From Turritopsis dohrnii (lineage: Eukaryota; Cnidaria; Hydrozoa; Anthoathecata; Oceaniidae), in NCBI GenBank assembly GCA_027922465.2, contig BQMF02000203.1, positions 434,001 through 498,000 of the forward strand: DNA of 64,000 nucleotides. The letters are read 5' to 3'. Both the position numbers and the translations under genes were made by a program. The notes under the pieces are model-generated. The model saw only the letters and a list, made by a program, of their open reading frames with translations, made no database searches and was not told the DNA's origin. Positions within the stretch are counted from its first letter, which is position 1; every line of letters starts with the position of its first letter. Positions 24,781 to 37,400 of this stretch are shown here, piece by piece.

Positions 24781-25444
24781 TTTGATAAGAATTGTTTTTC
24801 TGCTTCATGTCTTTCTTTTTCTATTCAATGTTACACAAAGGAAATTCATAACTTGTAACGGCATGTTTATTTTATTAGCAAATGGGATATGTTTTCACTT
24901 TATATATAAGCCAAAACGATATTGTATGACACTAGAATTCACTTTGATAGTTTTGTTCAATTGCCATGCAAAAAGAAGTTCAAAACTTCAAATGTCTTCT
25001 AAACCTCATGGAACTTATTGATGACTTAGGAACGTAAAAACTAAACATTTTTACCTTTTTCTTTTTTTTTTTATTTTACAATAAATAAATGTCAATGAAT
25101 AATTTTTTTTCATTGTATAACCCAGGTACACCTTTATTTATTGTTTTTTTTTATTCATTCCTAATTATGTGTTTTTGTCATTTAGTCACAGCCCTTCTCT
25201 AACAATTGTGTTTCCTTTACAATAACAACATTACTAAGTTGTATTAATTGATTACAACTCATATACTTTTGTTGCTGCAGGGTAATTGTTCTTCAATAAA
25301 TTAGTAAAAATTTGTCTTTTCAGTCATTGCAATGTATACTCTGGTTGCACTAGCTCCAAGTAGAACTTAATTTAAATAGACTTCCTGAATTTGTTTTTTT
25401 TTTCTATTGCCAACTCCATCTTTTAGTTACATGCTATATGAATA

Positions 25445-28400
25445 ATGTTTTTCTCACCTGGAGAAGATGATGATGGAAGTGGTTTTTCTGTTGGAATGCC
25501 AACTTCTGGGTAAGTTGTTTGTTTAATATCCTATACGCTATTTTTACTTTTTTGTATCCCTTATGTAAATGTATCTACGTTTTAGTTTAATAAAGAGCAA
25601 ACTAGAACTATAATAGTAAATATGGACATTTATGATTTATATAATACTTAATTAAAAAAGGTGGAATAAAAATTTTTAGTTCTGGACGAAAATGGAGGAG
25701 CAGTGGCAGATAAGGTCATGATAATAGGACGAGGCACAAAAAGGAATGTCAACACCATCCTAGAGATGTTAGAACACAGCATCCTAGAGAAATTAGAACA
25801 GTTACTTCAGTGGCTACTAATATTTGATTGGTTATTTCATTTAGATCAAAACTTTCATCGTTATTTGGAATGGATCAAGCAACATTTGAGAGTGGAAATG
25901 AGTCTTTAAAATACACAGCTCCAAGACCACCAAAGGCTAAAGGTTTGTTTGAACTTCAATAATATGAAACAAAATCATGATCTCATTGTGGCACCTGTTA
26001 GGAAATGGAGGCAAAATTTCAGAATGGTTAATGCCAAGTAGTGCTACCATCAACTTACTCTTAATGAACTCAACCATATTGTGTATACTACAGGGATTTT
26101 TCCCCACAACTTGTAGATTAAAGTTATTGCTACGATCCCCTAAGAAAAGCAAACATTTTAAATGCTATTTTCTCACGCATACACAATAATGGACGAGTTC
26201 ATTAAAAGTAAGTTGGTGGTAGCAGTGTTTGATGGCATAAACTTTGTTTATTTGATGGAATGGCCCAAATATGAATATAACAGATGGCACAAACCTATAG
26301 AACAGAAAATCGTTTTATAAGTAAATATTCTGAGAGAAAAAGTCATTTGTGTCAATTGTGAAATCTGCCATCATTTGATTACTTGTATATTTGTTACGAT
26401 GAGCTTATTAAGCTTCAAGTAGTGATTTTATTCTTGTGTATTTTTAAACTGTGACAACTGAATGAAAAGATGAAAAAAATGCTTTGTCAATTCATGCTCA
26501 ACTGAAAGTCTTCGTAACATAAATTATAGTCCGTTTTGTAGCTTCTTGGTTCAAGTATTTTTTCCATGCTAAACTTTCATTAAAGTCTCTCAAAAGAAGG
26601 ATCTACCATGGATATCCATTCAGCTCTGGTCACTGCTGTGAGCAAAAGGGTTATTCCCGGACACATGACGTATATATACAAATGCATATACTTTTAAGAA
26701 GCATTCACAACCATTCTTTGCAAATGAATGACGAACAGTTGTACGTTCTTGATGCGTTAGTCATGTGTCCATGTATCCAGGAAGAATGTGCCGAGTGATT
26801 GAGTGTCAAGAGATTAGTTCATAATCTTTGTTATTGTTTCTTTTAGAAGGGGAATCAAAAACATCTAAAACTGATGCTCCATCTTTACTCTTTGCATGTG
26901 CTTGCCATGCATTCAAATAGTAAGTTTTATTTTAAAAAACAGCGATTAACCATCTTGGAAGCTTAAATTCTTTGAATATTGTTGTTAATGGTTACGAAAA
27001 TTAACTGCTTCATCTTTTCCATGTAATTGTTTTATGTTAAATATTATACGTCATAGAATAACCCAAGGTTACTTTTCCATTTCTTGAATAGCTTGAATGA
27101 TGGTCAATTTGTAAGTCAAGGTAAACTTGGAGTAGCGATTTTAGGCCATTTGCCAACAAAAGATGTAAGTTGCTTGCTGCTTTTGCTTGATTATGATAAT
27201 TTATGCATAAGTATGTTTAAGTTTTTGAAAAATTTTGGATAAGATTATGCATATTTCAGATAAGTTTATGGAAAATTATCAGCATTTTGTTGATAAATTT
27301 ATCACCAATTATCAGTATTAGATTACTGATTATTCAAACAAATTATCCATAAAAGGTATTTTTTATCAGTATTATGGATAATTTAATGGATAATGTAAAA
27401 ATTATAATTTTCACTTAAACTGTCACATATGTTGATAATCATTTTGAAGTTTCCTGCTTTTGCACTAATTATAAAGCAAAAAACAATAATTTTTGAAAAT
27501 GTAAACATTAAACTAGTGGAAAAGTTTATTCTTCACCCAAAAGTATCAAACTTTTATTCTCAAAAGAGATTGTTTCCTAAAATTTTCTTTATTTTTCATA
27601 GAACCCCTTACTTTACAGGAAGGGATTAATGGCTAATATGTAACGAAAAGTGGCTATTTCAGGAGTTTTTTGTATGGTTTTATTGTTCTGCTTATTTAGT
27701 ATAAAGTTTTGTTGTATTTGAGTCAAAAGAAACCTGTCACGAATGCTAGAATTCACACAAACTTCCAATTTAACGTAAGCTATTTTCTGTTTATGTCTTT
27801 TGTTTATTTTTGTTCACTTCAATAGACTTTAATAATTGCTGCTATTTGTAGGTTCAAAAAAACAATTACGCATCTTTTTATGACGACCAATCACAATCAT
27901 GGTCATTGTGTTTTGATTCAGAACCGCAACTGATTGAATTTAGCAAATGGGTGAGTGTTGGAATGAAATTGCTACCCATGAATGTCTTACAAGGATGCTT
28001 ATTCATTTAGGAGATACATTTCATGTTTCCTTTTATAGTTAATTATTTAACTATCTATTAAATATCAATGGATAAAGGTTGACCATTATAACCTACTGAT
28101 CTAACCTATACAACCAGAGGGCATATTTTGGATATTATATCCTTTTTGTTTCAGGTTTGCCTTGCGAAATTCAATGTTCAAGGTAATATCATGATTACAC
28201 AGGAGCTGAATGTAAGTGAAGGTCAAGCCATTGAAAAAGGTGACACTGTGGAAATGCAATACACTGGGTGGTTGCATGCAGGAAATGCTTTCGGCAAGGT
28301 ATATTTCCTTTGTTATATGCAGAACAATGTTCATAGCTGGCAATAAAAACTTGTTTTCAAAAAATGAAATGAAATGATACTGCTAAATGATTCCTTTGAA

Positions 28401-31400
28401 AAGCATTGCAGCTGGTCACCAAGTTTGTTTCTAACTAGTCTACTGTTATTCTTGACTTCTCATTAACAAAAGAGTTTTTAAAAATTCTTTGATGAGACTA
28501 TTTGGGAGTATATATATATTAGCAGTGATGACGGCACCAGCACTCCTTCTGATTCTTTCATTGCATTTCATTGGTTCAGATGGTTTGACAATTAAAACTT
28601 AAAACTGATAATTTTTAGATATTTGATAGCAACAAAGACAGTGGAAAGTTGTTTAAATTCAAAGTTGGTAAAGGTAAAGTTATTAAGGTCAGTATCAAAT
28701 ATAGTAGGGTTAAAAAAAAGTACAAAATCGTGTGATTTCCAAATTTTCGGAAACTGATGTTATTCATTTGTATTGCCATTTTCCAACCTTATTTCCTGTC
28801 AACCCTTATTTCTTCATTACATCAATATAAGTGAACATTGTTAACCGAAATCTGTTCACTAAAATGAAAATAATTACGTGTGTCAATAAGTTTTACCAGT
28901 TCCCAAAGTCAACTGTTCAGGGATTGAAAACCTTTAATGTAGGGAAACATTGTAATAGCAAAATGGAGAAAATTTATCAAAAGTGAAACCAAAAACTATC
29001 CACTTCATTTAGAACACGCAAATCTGTCAACCATTTAACATCTGGGCAAGCTCTGCTCTTATAACCTTCACATTTTATAAGTCATTGTTATTTAAAGAGA
29101 TTCCAGAAAAATGTTTTTAGGTGATCCGGCTTCATTTTTGCAAAAACTGAATCACCTATTCATTTTTCTGTTCATTTATAAGAAGTATTTCCATGAATGA
29201 ATCTATGTTTTATTTCGTAAACAAATCATCCACATTGTGTAATTTGTGTATGTAACAACTGAAAGTCTTGATGTTTCTAACTCTTAATTTTTTGCCTCCA
29301 TACGTAAAAATAACTAGAGCCATTTGGGAAAAAAAGAAGTTTTTGTTCCACTCTACCTCATAGTTGTTATCCAAGAATCGCACAATTTTCAGGTCGCAAA
29401 ACAATCTTAAAGGAGTGGTATCGTCATTTCAAATTTTATGACAAATTTTAGTTTAAAAAATGTATAGTTAACCTGCGTTAAAGCTTTTTTAAAAAACGTT
29501 TTACTTCCGATGATATTGAGTTTTTAATTTTTTTATAAACCCTCGTCTTCCTTTCTGATGAAAAGCGTGTGACGTCATTGAAGAAGTTTCATTTATTTTT
29601 ACATGTTATGTCAGTGCAAAGGAGCGTATTAGTTTCTCATGTTTTCAAAAATCATGAGTGAGAATTCAAGTGAAGAGGAATCGATGTTCTCAGCGAAGAT
29701 GAAGAATGTAGCAATGAGTTTTATTCAAGGATTTCACAGAGAATTTTAGGGGTTTGAGCAATATAGTTTTGATCCAGTTGCTGTAAAGAACATGAAGAAG
29801 TCCAGATGATGATTTTGATGACGAAAATGCTTTACCGGAGAGAGTTGGCAACAAACAGTGATGCAAATGTGTTGCAAAGAAGTTTATGCGATCGAAGACG
29901 ATAAATTTCAAAATAATTTTTTGTATAAATCAAAACGCAAAAAAAATACATGCAATATTGAGTTGATCATTGATTGTAGTAAAATTCATATATTGAAAGT
30001 TAACGTTTTTCCAATTTTCCGTTTTCCGTGCAGGAGTTCGAGAATCAATAGCTCATTCTATGAAAACAATAATGAAATAATCGGTGAAACGGAATAATAT
30101 TCAAATGCCCAGTTCGAAGAGAAACACGAAAACAAAAATCGAAAAAACACTTTGCACACAGAAAGTAAAAGTTCACCTATGTATAGCGAAAAGTGTAGAT
30201 AAAACATTAAAGTAAAACTCCTTATAACATGTTTACCATCAAATTTCTTCCAAAACATGATTCTTTAAAATATAAGTGACGTAAAGATGGAAGATGGAAG
30301 TCACTGTCACATCCCACAGCAGCACAAATAACCATGTTTTTCATTAGATTTAAAAGAAATACTTAGTTATTGCTTGAATTTCAAAGAACACTCGCTCGAT
30401 TTGAATGCAAAACATCGCATCAACACTGAATATAACTTCTTCAATGACGTCACATAATTATTACTAATTTATTCATTATTTTAAGCCTATGTTTTAAAGT
30501 GGCATTTTATAGCGAAAAAAATACTTTTTTTCCAAATTAAATTTATTTTGTAGTATCTACATTAAAACACGGGATATACGAAGAAAAAAATTTTTTTCAA
30601 ATTTTCATGACACCACTCCTTTAAATATTTGCAAGACATGAATTTCAAAAACGATTTTTGGAGATTGTTAATGAATATTATTTCCAATATTGGGACAACA
30701 ACTAATTTCCAATTGTCACATCTTAAAAAACTGTCCTAGAACAAGCTTTTATTGCTTGACAATAGAATAATTTAATTCCTTGGTTTATCAACACGATTAA
30801 AAGTAACATTGCTTGTAACGTTTATTAGAAATACTCGCAAATTTTTATGTTGTATATATTGCTAATGTACTTTTTCCTGAAAAGTATCTAATAAAGATAA
30901 ACCATAATGAATGTATGTAAGTGTTGTACTTTAGTTATTATATACCATTTTAAATGATCAAAATGCAATTGATATTACTATAGAAGGTATGCTCATAACT
31001 TTTACCATAAAAAAGCAATCAATCTTTTGATATAGGGATGGGATACTGGTGTTGTGGGGATGAAGAAGGGTTCCAAGAGGTTCCTGATTATACCTCCAGA
31101 TCTTGCTTATGAAGGAAAGGTACTATCCAGCCTTGCTTTCGTGTCAGTGACTTTTGCAACAGCATATTATTCCTCTTCTTTTCATTTCATGATTTCATTC
31201 AGTCTATTGGAGATCGTGTTCCTGCCAATTCAACATTGATCTTTGAAGTTGAGGTCACCAGGGTAAACCATCTGATGAATTTTTTGGTTGAATTTGTTTT
31301 TGGACCTTTTGGTAAAATTTGTTATTATGGTTACTCTTTAGGTGAAATTTGCAAACCCACAAACTGAACCAGATGGTGCCCCAACCCTGACTAATGAAAC

Positions 31401-34400
31401 AAAAGGTGCAAATTCTGAAGATATTTCTGAGTCTTTGGTAGACGAAACCAGTGAAACACTTAATACTAATGACAATTTAAAGGAAAGAACGAAATCAATA
31501 AATGACCAGCTTTCTAAAGTATGTTTTCTATAGAAATTTCTGATGTTTTAGATGATATTTTAAAGTGTTCTTTGTGTGAATCACAGACAGTTATAGTATC
31601 TATGGAAGAATTGTTGTTTTGGTATATATAAGTACATTAATGCTATTTGGAACTAAAACAATGTTTATTTTGTTTTCAGACACCAGAAAGCACAAAGTCT
31701 AAACTTCTGGAAAGAATGTCCAAAATGGGTCAATCAATTATTAAAACACAACCAGTCCCACAAAGGACTGTCTCTCAAGAAGCTGAGGTTCATCAACAAA
31801 GTGAAACCTCTGAGGTGGGTTTTGTATGTCAAAGTTTACTGGCATGTTGCTCTATAAAAACCAAGTCTTTCTGTTCGACTGCACATTGGCCTTCGGGCAA
31901 ATTAGAGCAATGCTATACGTATGTCTAGCTGTAAGTGAACTACTAGTTAGAAGTTGGCAGGCGGAAGAGCCAACTTTTACGGATGGAAGCCCAAAACCCC
32001 CAGTTGCTTACTTACTTATTCTCTATTTAGCCAATTCCAGTTGCTCGGCAGCAGTCAAATGAATCTCAGCAATCATCTTTCAAACCAGAATCGCCAAAAC
32101 CACACTTAAAACCGAAACCAGAACCTGTTCCAAGACCAGCTCCTGCTGCTAGTCAAAGTTATAACCCTCATCAAAACCAATCAGCGATACCATTTTCACC
32201 ACAAGCCTCTTTTCCACATTACTATGATCCTAATTCAATGTTTCATCCGACACCACCAACACAGCAATTAGCACTCTATCAGGTTGTTTAATTGGCGCTT
32301 ACATATTTTTGCTGCAACTGTTGGTTAGCACAAAAGGCTATTAAGGGATTGTGTTATTTAGTCATTAGATTCCATTCTCTTATGATTACATCTAAGTAAC
32401 AAGAGTTGTTTTTGATTTATTATTATGGTCTGGAATGATGTCCACTTTAAGGCTGTAAATTTTCACATGTTATAATTATGATGGCCTTTATATTTAGAGT
32501 CCTCAAGCAATGCAAGCGCAGATGCTTGTTGGAATGGCTGGCTTGCATCAGCAATCTACACCACAACCATCTTCTAGTGGTATCACTACTAATGACTTAA
32601 ATCTAATGATGACCGACGGCCGGTTGAAGCATAGTGAAATCAAGACTGATTTGACTCGTTTGTTGGACAAAATCGATAACATTGCTCAGAAATTGAATAG
32701 TTTAGAAGATGCGAATAAGCGAGTTCAAACTTATCAACCTCAACAGCAACCGCAGTTATTCAATCAACCGGCTGAAATGGAGGCTAGTGTGTTGATGCAG
32801 AACATAGTCCGGATCATCAAGGTTTTAATCAATCATGGTTTTCAGTAATGTTGCTTTTACGTGCTGTCTGGGTTTTAAAATGCTTTATGTGTCATATGTC
32901 ATAGGAAAATGAAAAATTCCGTACTGAATGCGAAGAGAAAACACAAAAGATTGAAAAATTGAATGAAAGAATGACAGATCTCTTGACGAAAAATCAACAG
33001 TAGGCATTATCTCTTAAGTTTATATAAGCACTTTGTATATACCGGTTGAAGGTATGGAACAGTGGGTGTCATCTGGATGCCTCAGGTATCAGCCTTCAGT
33101 GCCCGAGAAAAAAAGTGAAAGTTAAAAATTTGGAACTAATTTACCCTAAAAGAAAGTTCATGTGCATGAATTGCTTCTATAGACATTTTTATTTCCATTT
33201 CTGTAGATACTTTGAGAGAAGTAACGAATTGTTGGCAAGTCAATCAGACTCCATGCAGAATAACGCCGCACAGGCGATGGCAAAAGTTTCTGCATTGGAA
33301 CAAATGAATGTAAATAGCTGTTTATCTTATGTCATATTTTTAGTTGTTAGTTGAAATAGTATGATGGCTAGATTCATTATCAGGATACATATCTCCTGGT
33401 TAAGTGGAAAGAAAAAATATAAGGCTGGACTTACAAGAATTGTTTCTTGAAAATCAAAATTTATTATATCTCTGGGCAATAGTAATCGAAATGATTAAAG
33501 TTACGACTCCAAACTTTCCCAACCTGGTGAGATTTCAACTCGTTTGGCATCTTTTGGTTGAAATTTTGCCTGAATATTAACTAGTAAAGGAATGTCAACA
33601 TCATAAAATCAAGTTTTTTGTAATTTAAACTGTTAGTAATGTCAGCAGAGCATCCTTCATTTTTTTTCCTTAGTATTTTTTCTCGTGATTTTAAACTAAT
33701 TTTTAACTAATTTATGATTTTTCAGATCAAATTAGAAAGTGATCTGTCTTCTACCAAAACTCAACTTCTGCACGCTACATCTAAAGAAGAAGCAAATGTA
33801 AAGAGGGAATTAGAACTGCTAGCTACTGTGGAAAATTTGAAAGTTGAAATAAGACAATTCAAAGAAGCTGCTGATTCAGCAAACACGACGAGTTCAGGTA
33901 TTAATCTTCTGTCAGTTTGAATGTGTTCCCATCATCTCAGTCTGCGCATGATACACAAGCATGCCTGAGTGAAGAGGCTGACGAAAATAAGCTGCCTTTT
34001 CAGTTGTCATCAGCTATGAGATTACTTTACATTTTTCCTTCACAACATAATTCAAGGTATTCTGCTCATTGAGCTCAAACACCTCTAAAGATTTTTTTAG
34101 ATCTTCCACAAACATGTCGAGATCTTTCACCGTATTTAACTGAAAAAGTGTGTGATCAAATTAAACATCATAGCTGCCTTCATTGCAATCTTCATTCATC
34201 CTAACCAGATTATGTATGTGTGGCCAGACTGTCTATGTATGGTTGTAAAAGATGCTTTCTTTGTCTTGATAAGAACCACGCGATCGGGAACGGACTGCTT
34301 ATTATTAGTTTGTTTAGATTGCTCTCCCTAATATTATTTTGTAAACTAAGAATCTTCTTTCTCTACTGAATTGTTGTATTATTTTTCGATGTTAGTAATG

Positions 34401-37400
34401 GATGACCACGATATTAGTAAGGGATCACCGATTTTAAGTATACTCGCCATAAAAACAAAATGCAATGTTCTTTATTGTACAGAGCATGAAGCAATTGTAG
34501 AAGAATTGAAATCGAAACTGAGAAACGAGAAGAAGGAACAAAAGCAACTGAAGATGAAGCTTGAACAACTTGAAGAAGAACATTCAGAAAGTAAAGTGGA
34601 ACACCAATCACTATCCAAGACTGTCGCCGACATGAAAAAGAAGCGAAAAGAAGATAAAAGTAAACATGACGAAGAAATGGAAGAACTCAGGAATCAACAC
34701 GAGGTTACTTCAACCCATCCGGTTCTCATCGTTGCCTAACTAATTGTCATGGTGATGTCATTCTTCTGTTGTTATAGGAGGAATTACAATCATTAAAAAA
34801 ACGTTATAAGAAGGAGACTGGCAGCGAGAGTGAGAAAGTAAGTTTCTGGATGATTCTCTACATTTTTTTTCACTGCAATGGTTTCCCTATATTTCTATTC
34901 AAACAGTCGTTATTAACTATTTCACCCCTTAGATTCTGGTAAGGCGTCGATTTTGTTGATTCAGCTACTTGGAAGTTCGTTAAAACCGCCCATCTTGACT
35001 AAATATTCATTCCGCCCAAATAAACGGCCCTTGAAAAACGATTCCCTTCATTTTTTTAAAGCTCTTGAAGTTAGAAGAAGAATTGAATGAAAAACACCAG
35101 AAGCATCTGACGTCAGCATTAAAGTCTTCTGAAGACAAACATAACGAAGAAATTCAAAGTCTGAACGAGCGAAACGCAACATTAACTCAAGAAATTGAGA
35201 CTCTGAACGAGAGGGTACTGGTTTTGCAGATTTTATTCCTTATAAACTATCAAGCTTCTCTATTGTGAATACTGCTAATAGCGGACAGGCTGTGAAAACC
35301 TCAATTTGTTGACACCGTATACTTCGTTTCCGATAGTGTCTGTTATCGAAATGATGACGTCATTTGTCACTTAATTTATTCACTGTAGTTAACGAAAGTT
35401 TCTGATGATCTTGCACGTGAACATGAACAAAAGATGGCCGACAAACTTGACGAAGTGTACAGGTTGCACGAGGCTCAACTTCATGAAAGTAAAAATGAAG
35501 TAATTAAAATAAATGAACAATTAACTCTGGCGCAAAATACGGTGAGCTCAAACAACCTATCACTTGTGAACCACGTTCATGAAGGCATCGATGTTTTGTT
35601 ACAACCTATCACTTGTGATCCACGTTCATGAAGGCATCGATGTTTTGTTACAACCTATCACTTGTGATCCACGTTCATGAAGGCATCGATGTTTTGTTAC
35701 AACCTATCACTTGTGATCCACGTTCATGAAGGCATCGATGTTTTGTTCTTGTTTTATTGGGATTTTTTTTGTTCTCACAGGCAACGGAAGTTTCAAAAAA
35801 TGACCAGTCCTTCCAAGATCAACAGCGTAAAATTGATGATTTAAATGCATCGATCGAGACATTGAAAACAGATAAGCTACAGGTATATCATCATGTCTTG
35901 ATTTTAACTTTTCTTGCGTAAATAACAGCATAAGAGGATTTTTTTCACGAGAACTGAACTCTTCTTCCTAGATTTTACAAGGCTTGGATAAGAAAGATTA
36001 TACTTATTCTAATCAAACATTGATACGGAATCAATAGTCCTTTTTCCTACAGAAGGTTTTCTTTAAGAAAGCTTCTTGAAAATTTTAGATCTTTAGATCT
36101 CTTGTGTTTTATCACGTAACATAAAGTAGAGTTTCTTGTAAATGATGCTCTTGTTGAAGTAGTCCAGTAGGATTCAGTCTTTATGGTTGAATATGTATTG
36201 AGTCCTTTCTCCTTTAGTTGCAAGAAGAATTGAAAGTTACCAAACACAAACGTGAATCGGACATCAGTAAACTCGACGATCAAACAAACGAAATTCAAAA
36301 ACTGAAAAGTGTAAGTTCATATCACTTTCAAATCTATACAGAAAGCGAAAAAATATTTTAAAGATTCAAAAGTCTATTTCGAGTTAACTTATCGACTTAA
36401 ATGTGTTTTTATTTCCAGGAACTCGACGAAGCGTATGATAAAGGAATTCAAGAAGGTAGAGTCAACGTGAAGACAATATCAGCGGCTAGTTACAAACAAG
36501 GCTACGATGAAGGAAAGGCGAGCACAGTTGAGAGTGGAGCCGAATCCAAGCAAGGACTCAGTAAGGAGAAGCTCAATGAAGAAGTGTGTAAATTGTTTTT
36601 GTTTTTTTGTTTTTTTGTAACTAATAAGTGTCTGGGGCGGTAGAGCAACTGGTCCAGTTATACCACCAGAGCGGGTGGTCGGGCGTCAGCAACTGGTCCA
36701 GTTATACCAGCTTCTATAGCACTCAACTTGATAGCGAGGGGTTGTTGAGGGGTTGAAGCGGTACTTCCACCTATCACAGCCTATTCTGCGTTGACACTAA
36801 CATATAAGGTTTACTACTGAAATTTACTTAATAGGTGAAAAAAGTCATGAATGGTGTGTTTCACAAAGTCAAAGAAGAATTTGAAGCTGATAGTACGTAT
36901 GAGGGGAGAAGTGTGGTGCAAACCATGCTCAACACAATTAAGGTGAGTTATTTACGACGACTTTAGCGTCATGTCGGAACAACAAACGTCTTTGTCTCGT
37001 CAATGGTGTTCTGTGAACATCAGATATCTTGTCTTGGTCTTAGCTCATACCCATTTACTCCTCACACTTAGGAAGTCACTATTAAAATGATGAAAAATGA
37101 CGACGAGGACGAAGATAGCGATACTGATTCAGAAGAAGAAGATGACGATGACGATGAGGATACCGAAGATGAAGAAGAAGAAGAAAAAAGCGAAATTACA
37201 GGTAGAGATGAAGTGGACGAGACGGAAACTGGTGAGGAGAAATCACAGCTCGTAAAGTACGAAGACACCAAAGATGCGGAAGCCGATGACAACAAAGATT
37301 CTCAAATTACAATGGAAAAAAGTTCAGCTGAAGATGTTACTTCCCAAAGTGAATCTTTCGTTGAGCCTCCATCTGAAGATAAGACTTTATCAAATGTGTC

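Larger units (their letters stand above)
21721..25444. other. Gap between divergent golgin-97 and FKBP15 genes
   Basis: Both genes are transcribed away from this 3.7 kb region. TCTCTG|GTGAGT at 22276/22277 is a plausible donor of a non-coding FKBP15 first exon, to be joined to the acceptor at 25425-25426. If so, the shared promoter would lie at about 21721-22230. The rest holds an inverted-repeat element (22892-23556) and a Penelope-like fragment (about 24430-24780). A plus-strand frame at 24743-25021 looks like chance. Confidence 0.5.

Noticed and set aside
24743..25021. 92-residue hydrophobic plus-strand frame
   Set aside because: It starts from GTG, overlaps the minus-strand Penelope fragment and is driven by T-rich DNA.
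36640..36720. Hairpin or tRNA-like element in an FKBP15 intron
   Set aside because: CAACTGGTCCAGTTATACCA occurs twice in direct orientation; it is a short local duplication without cloverleaf features.
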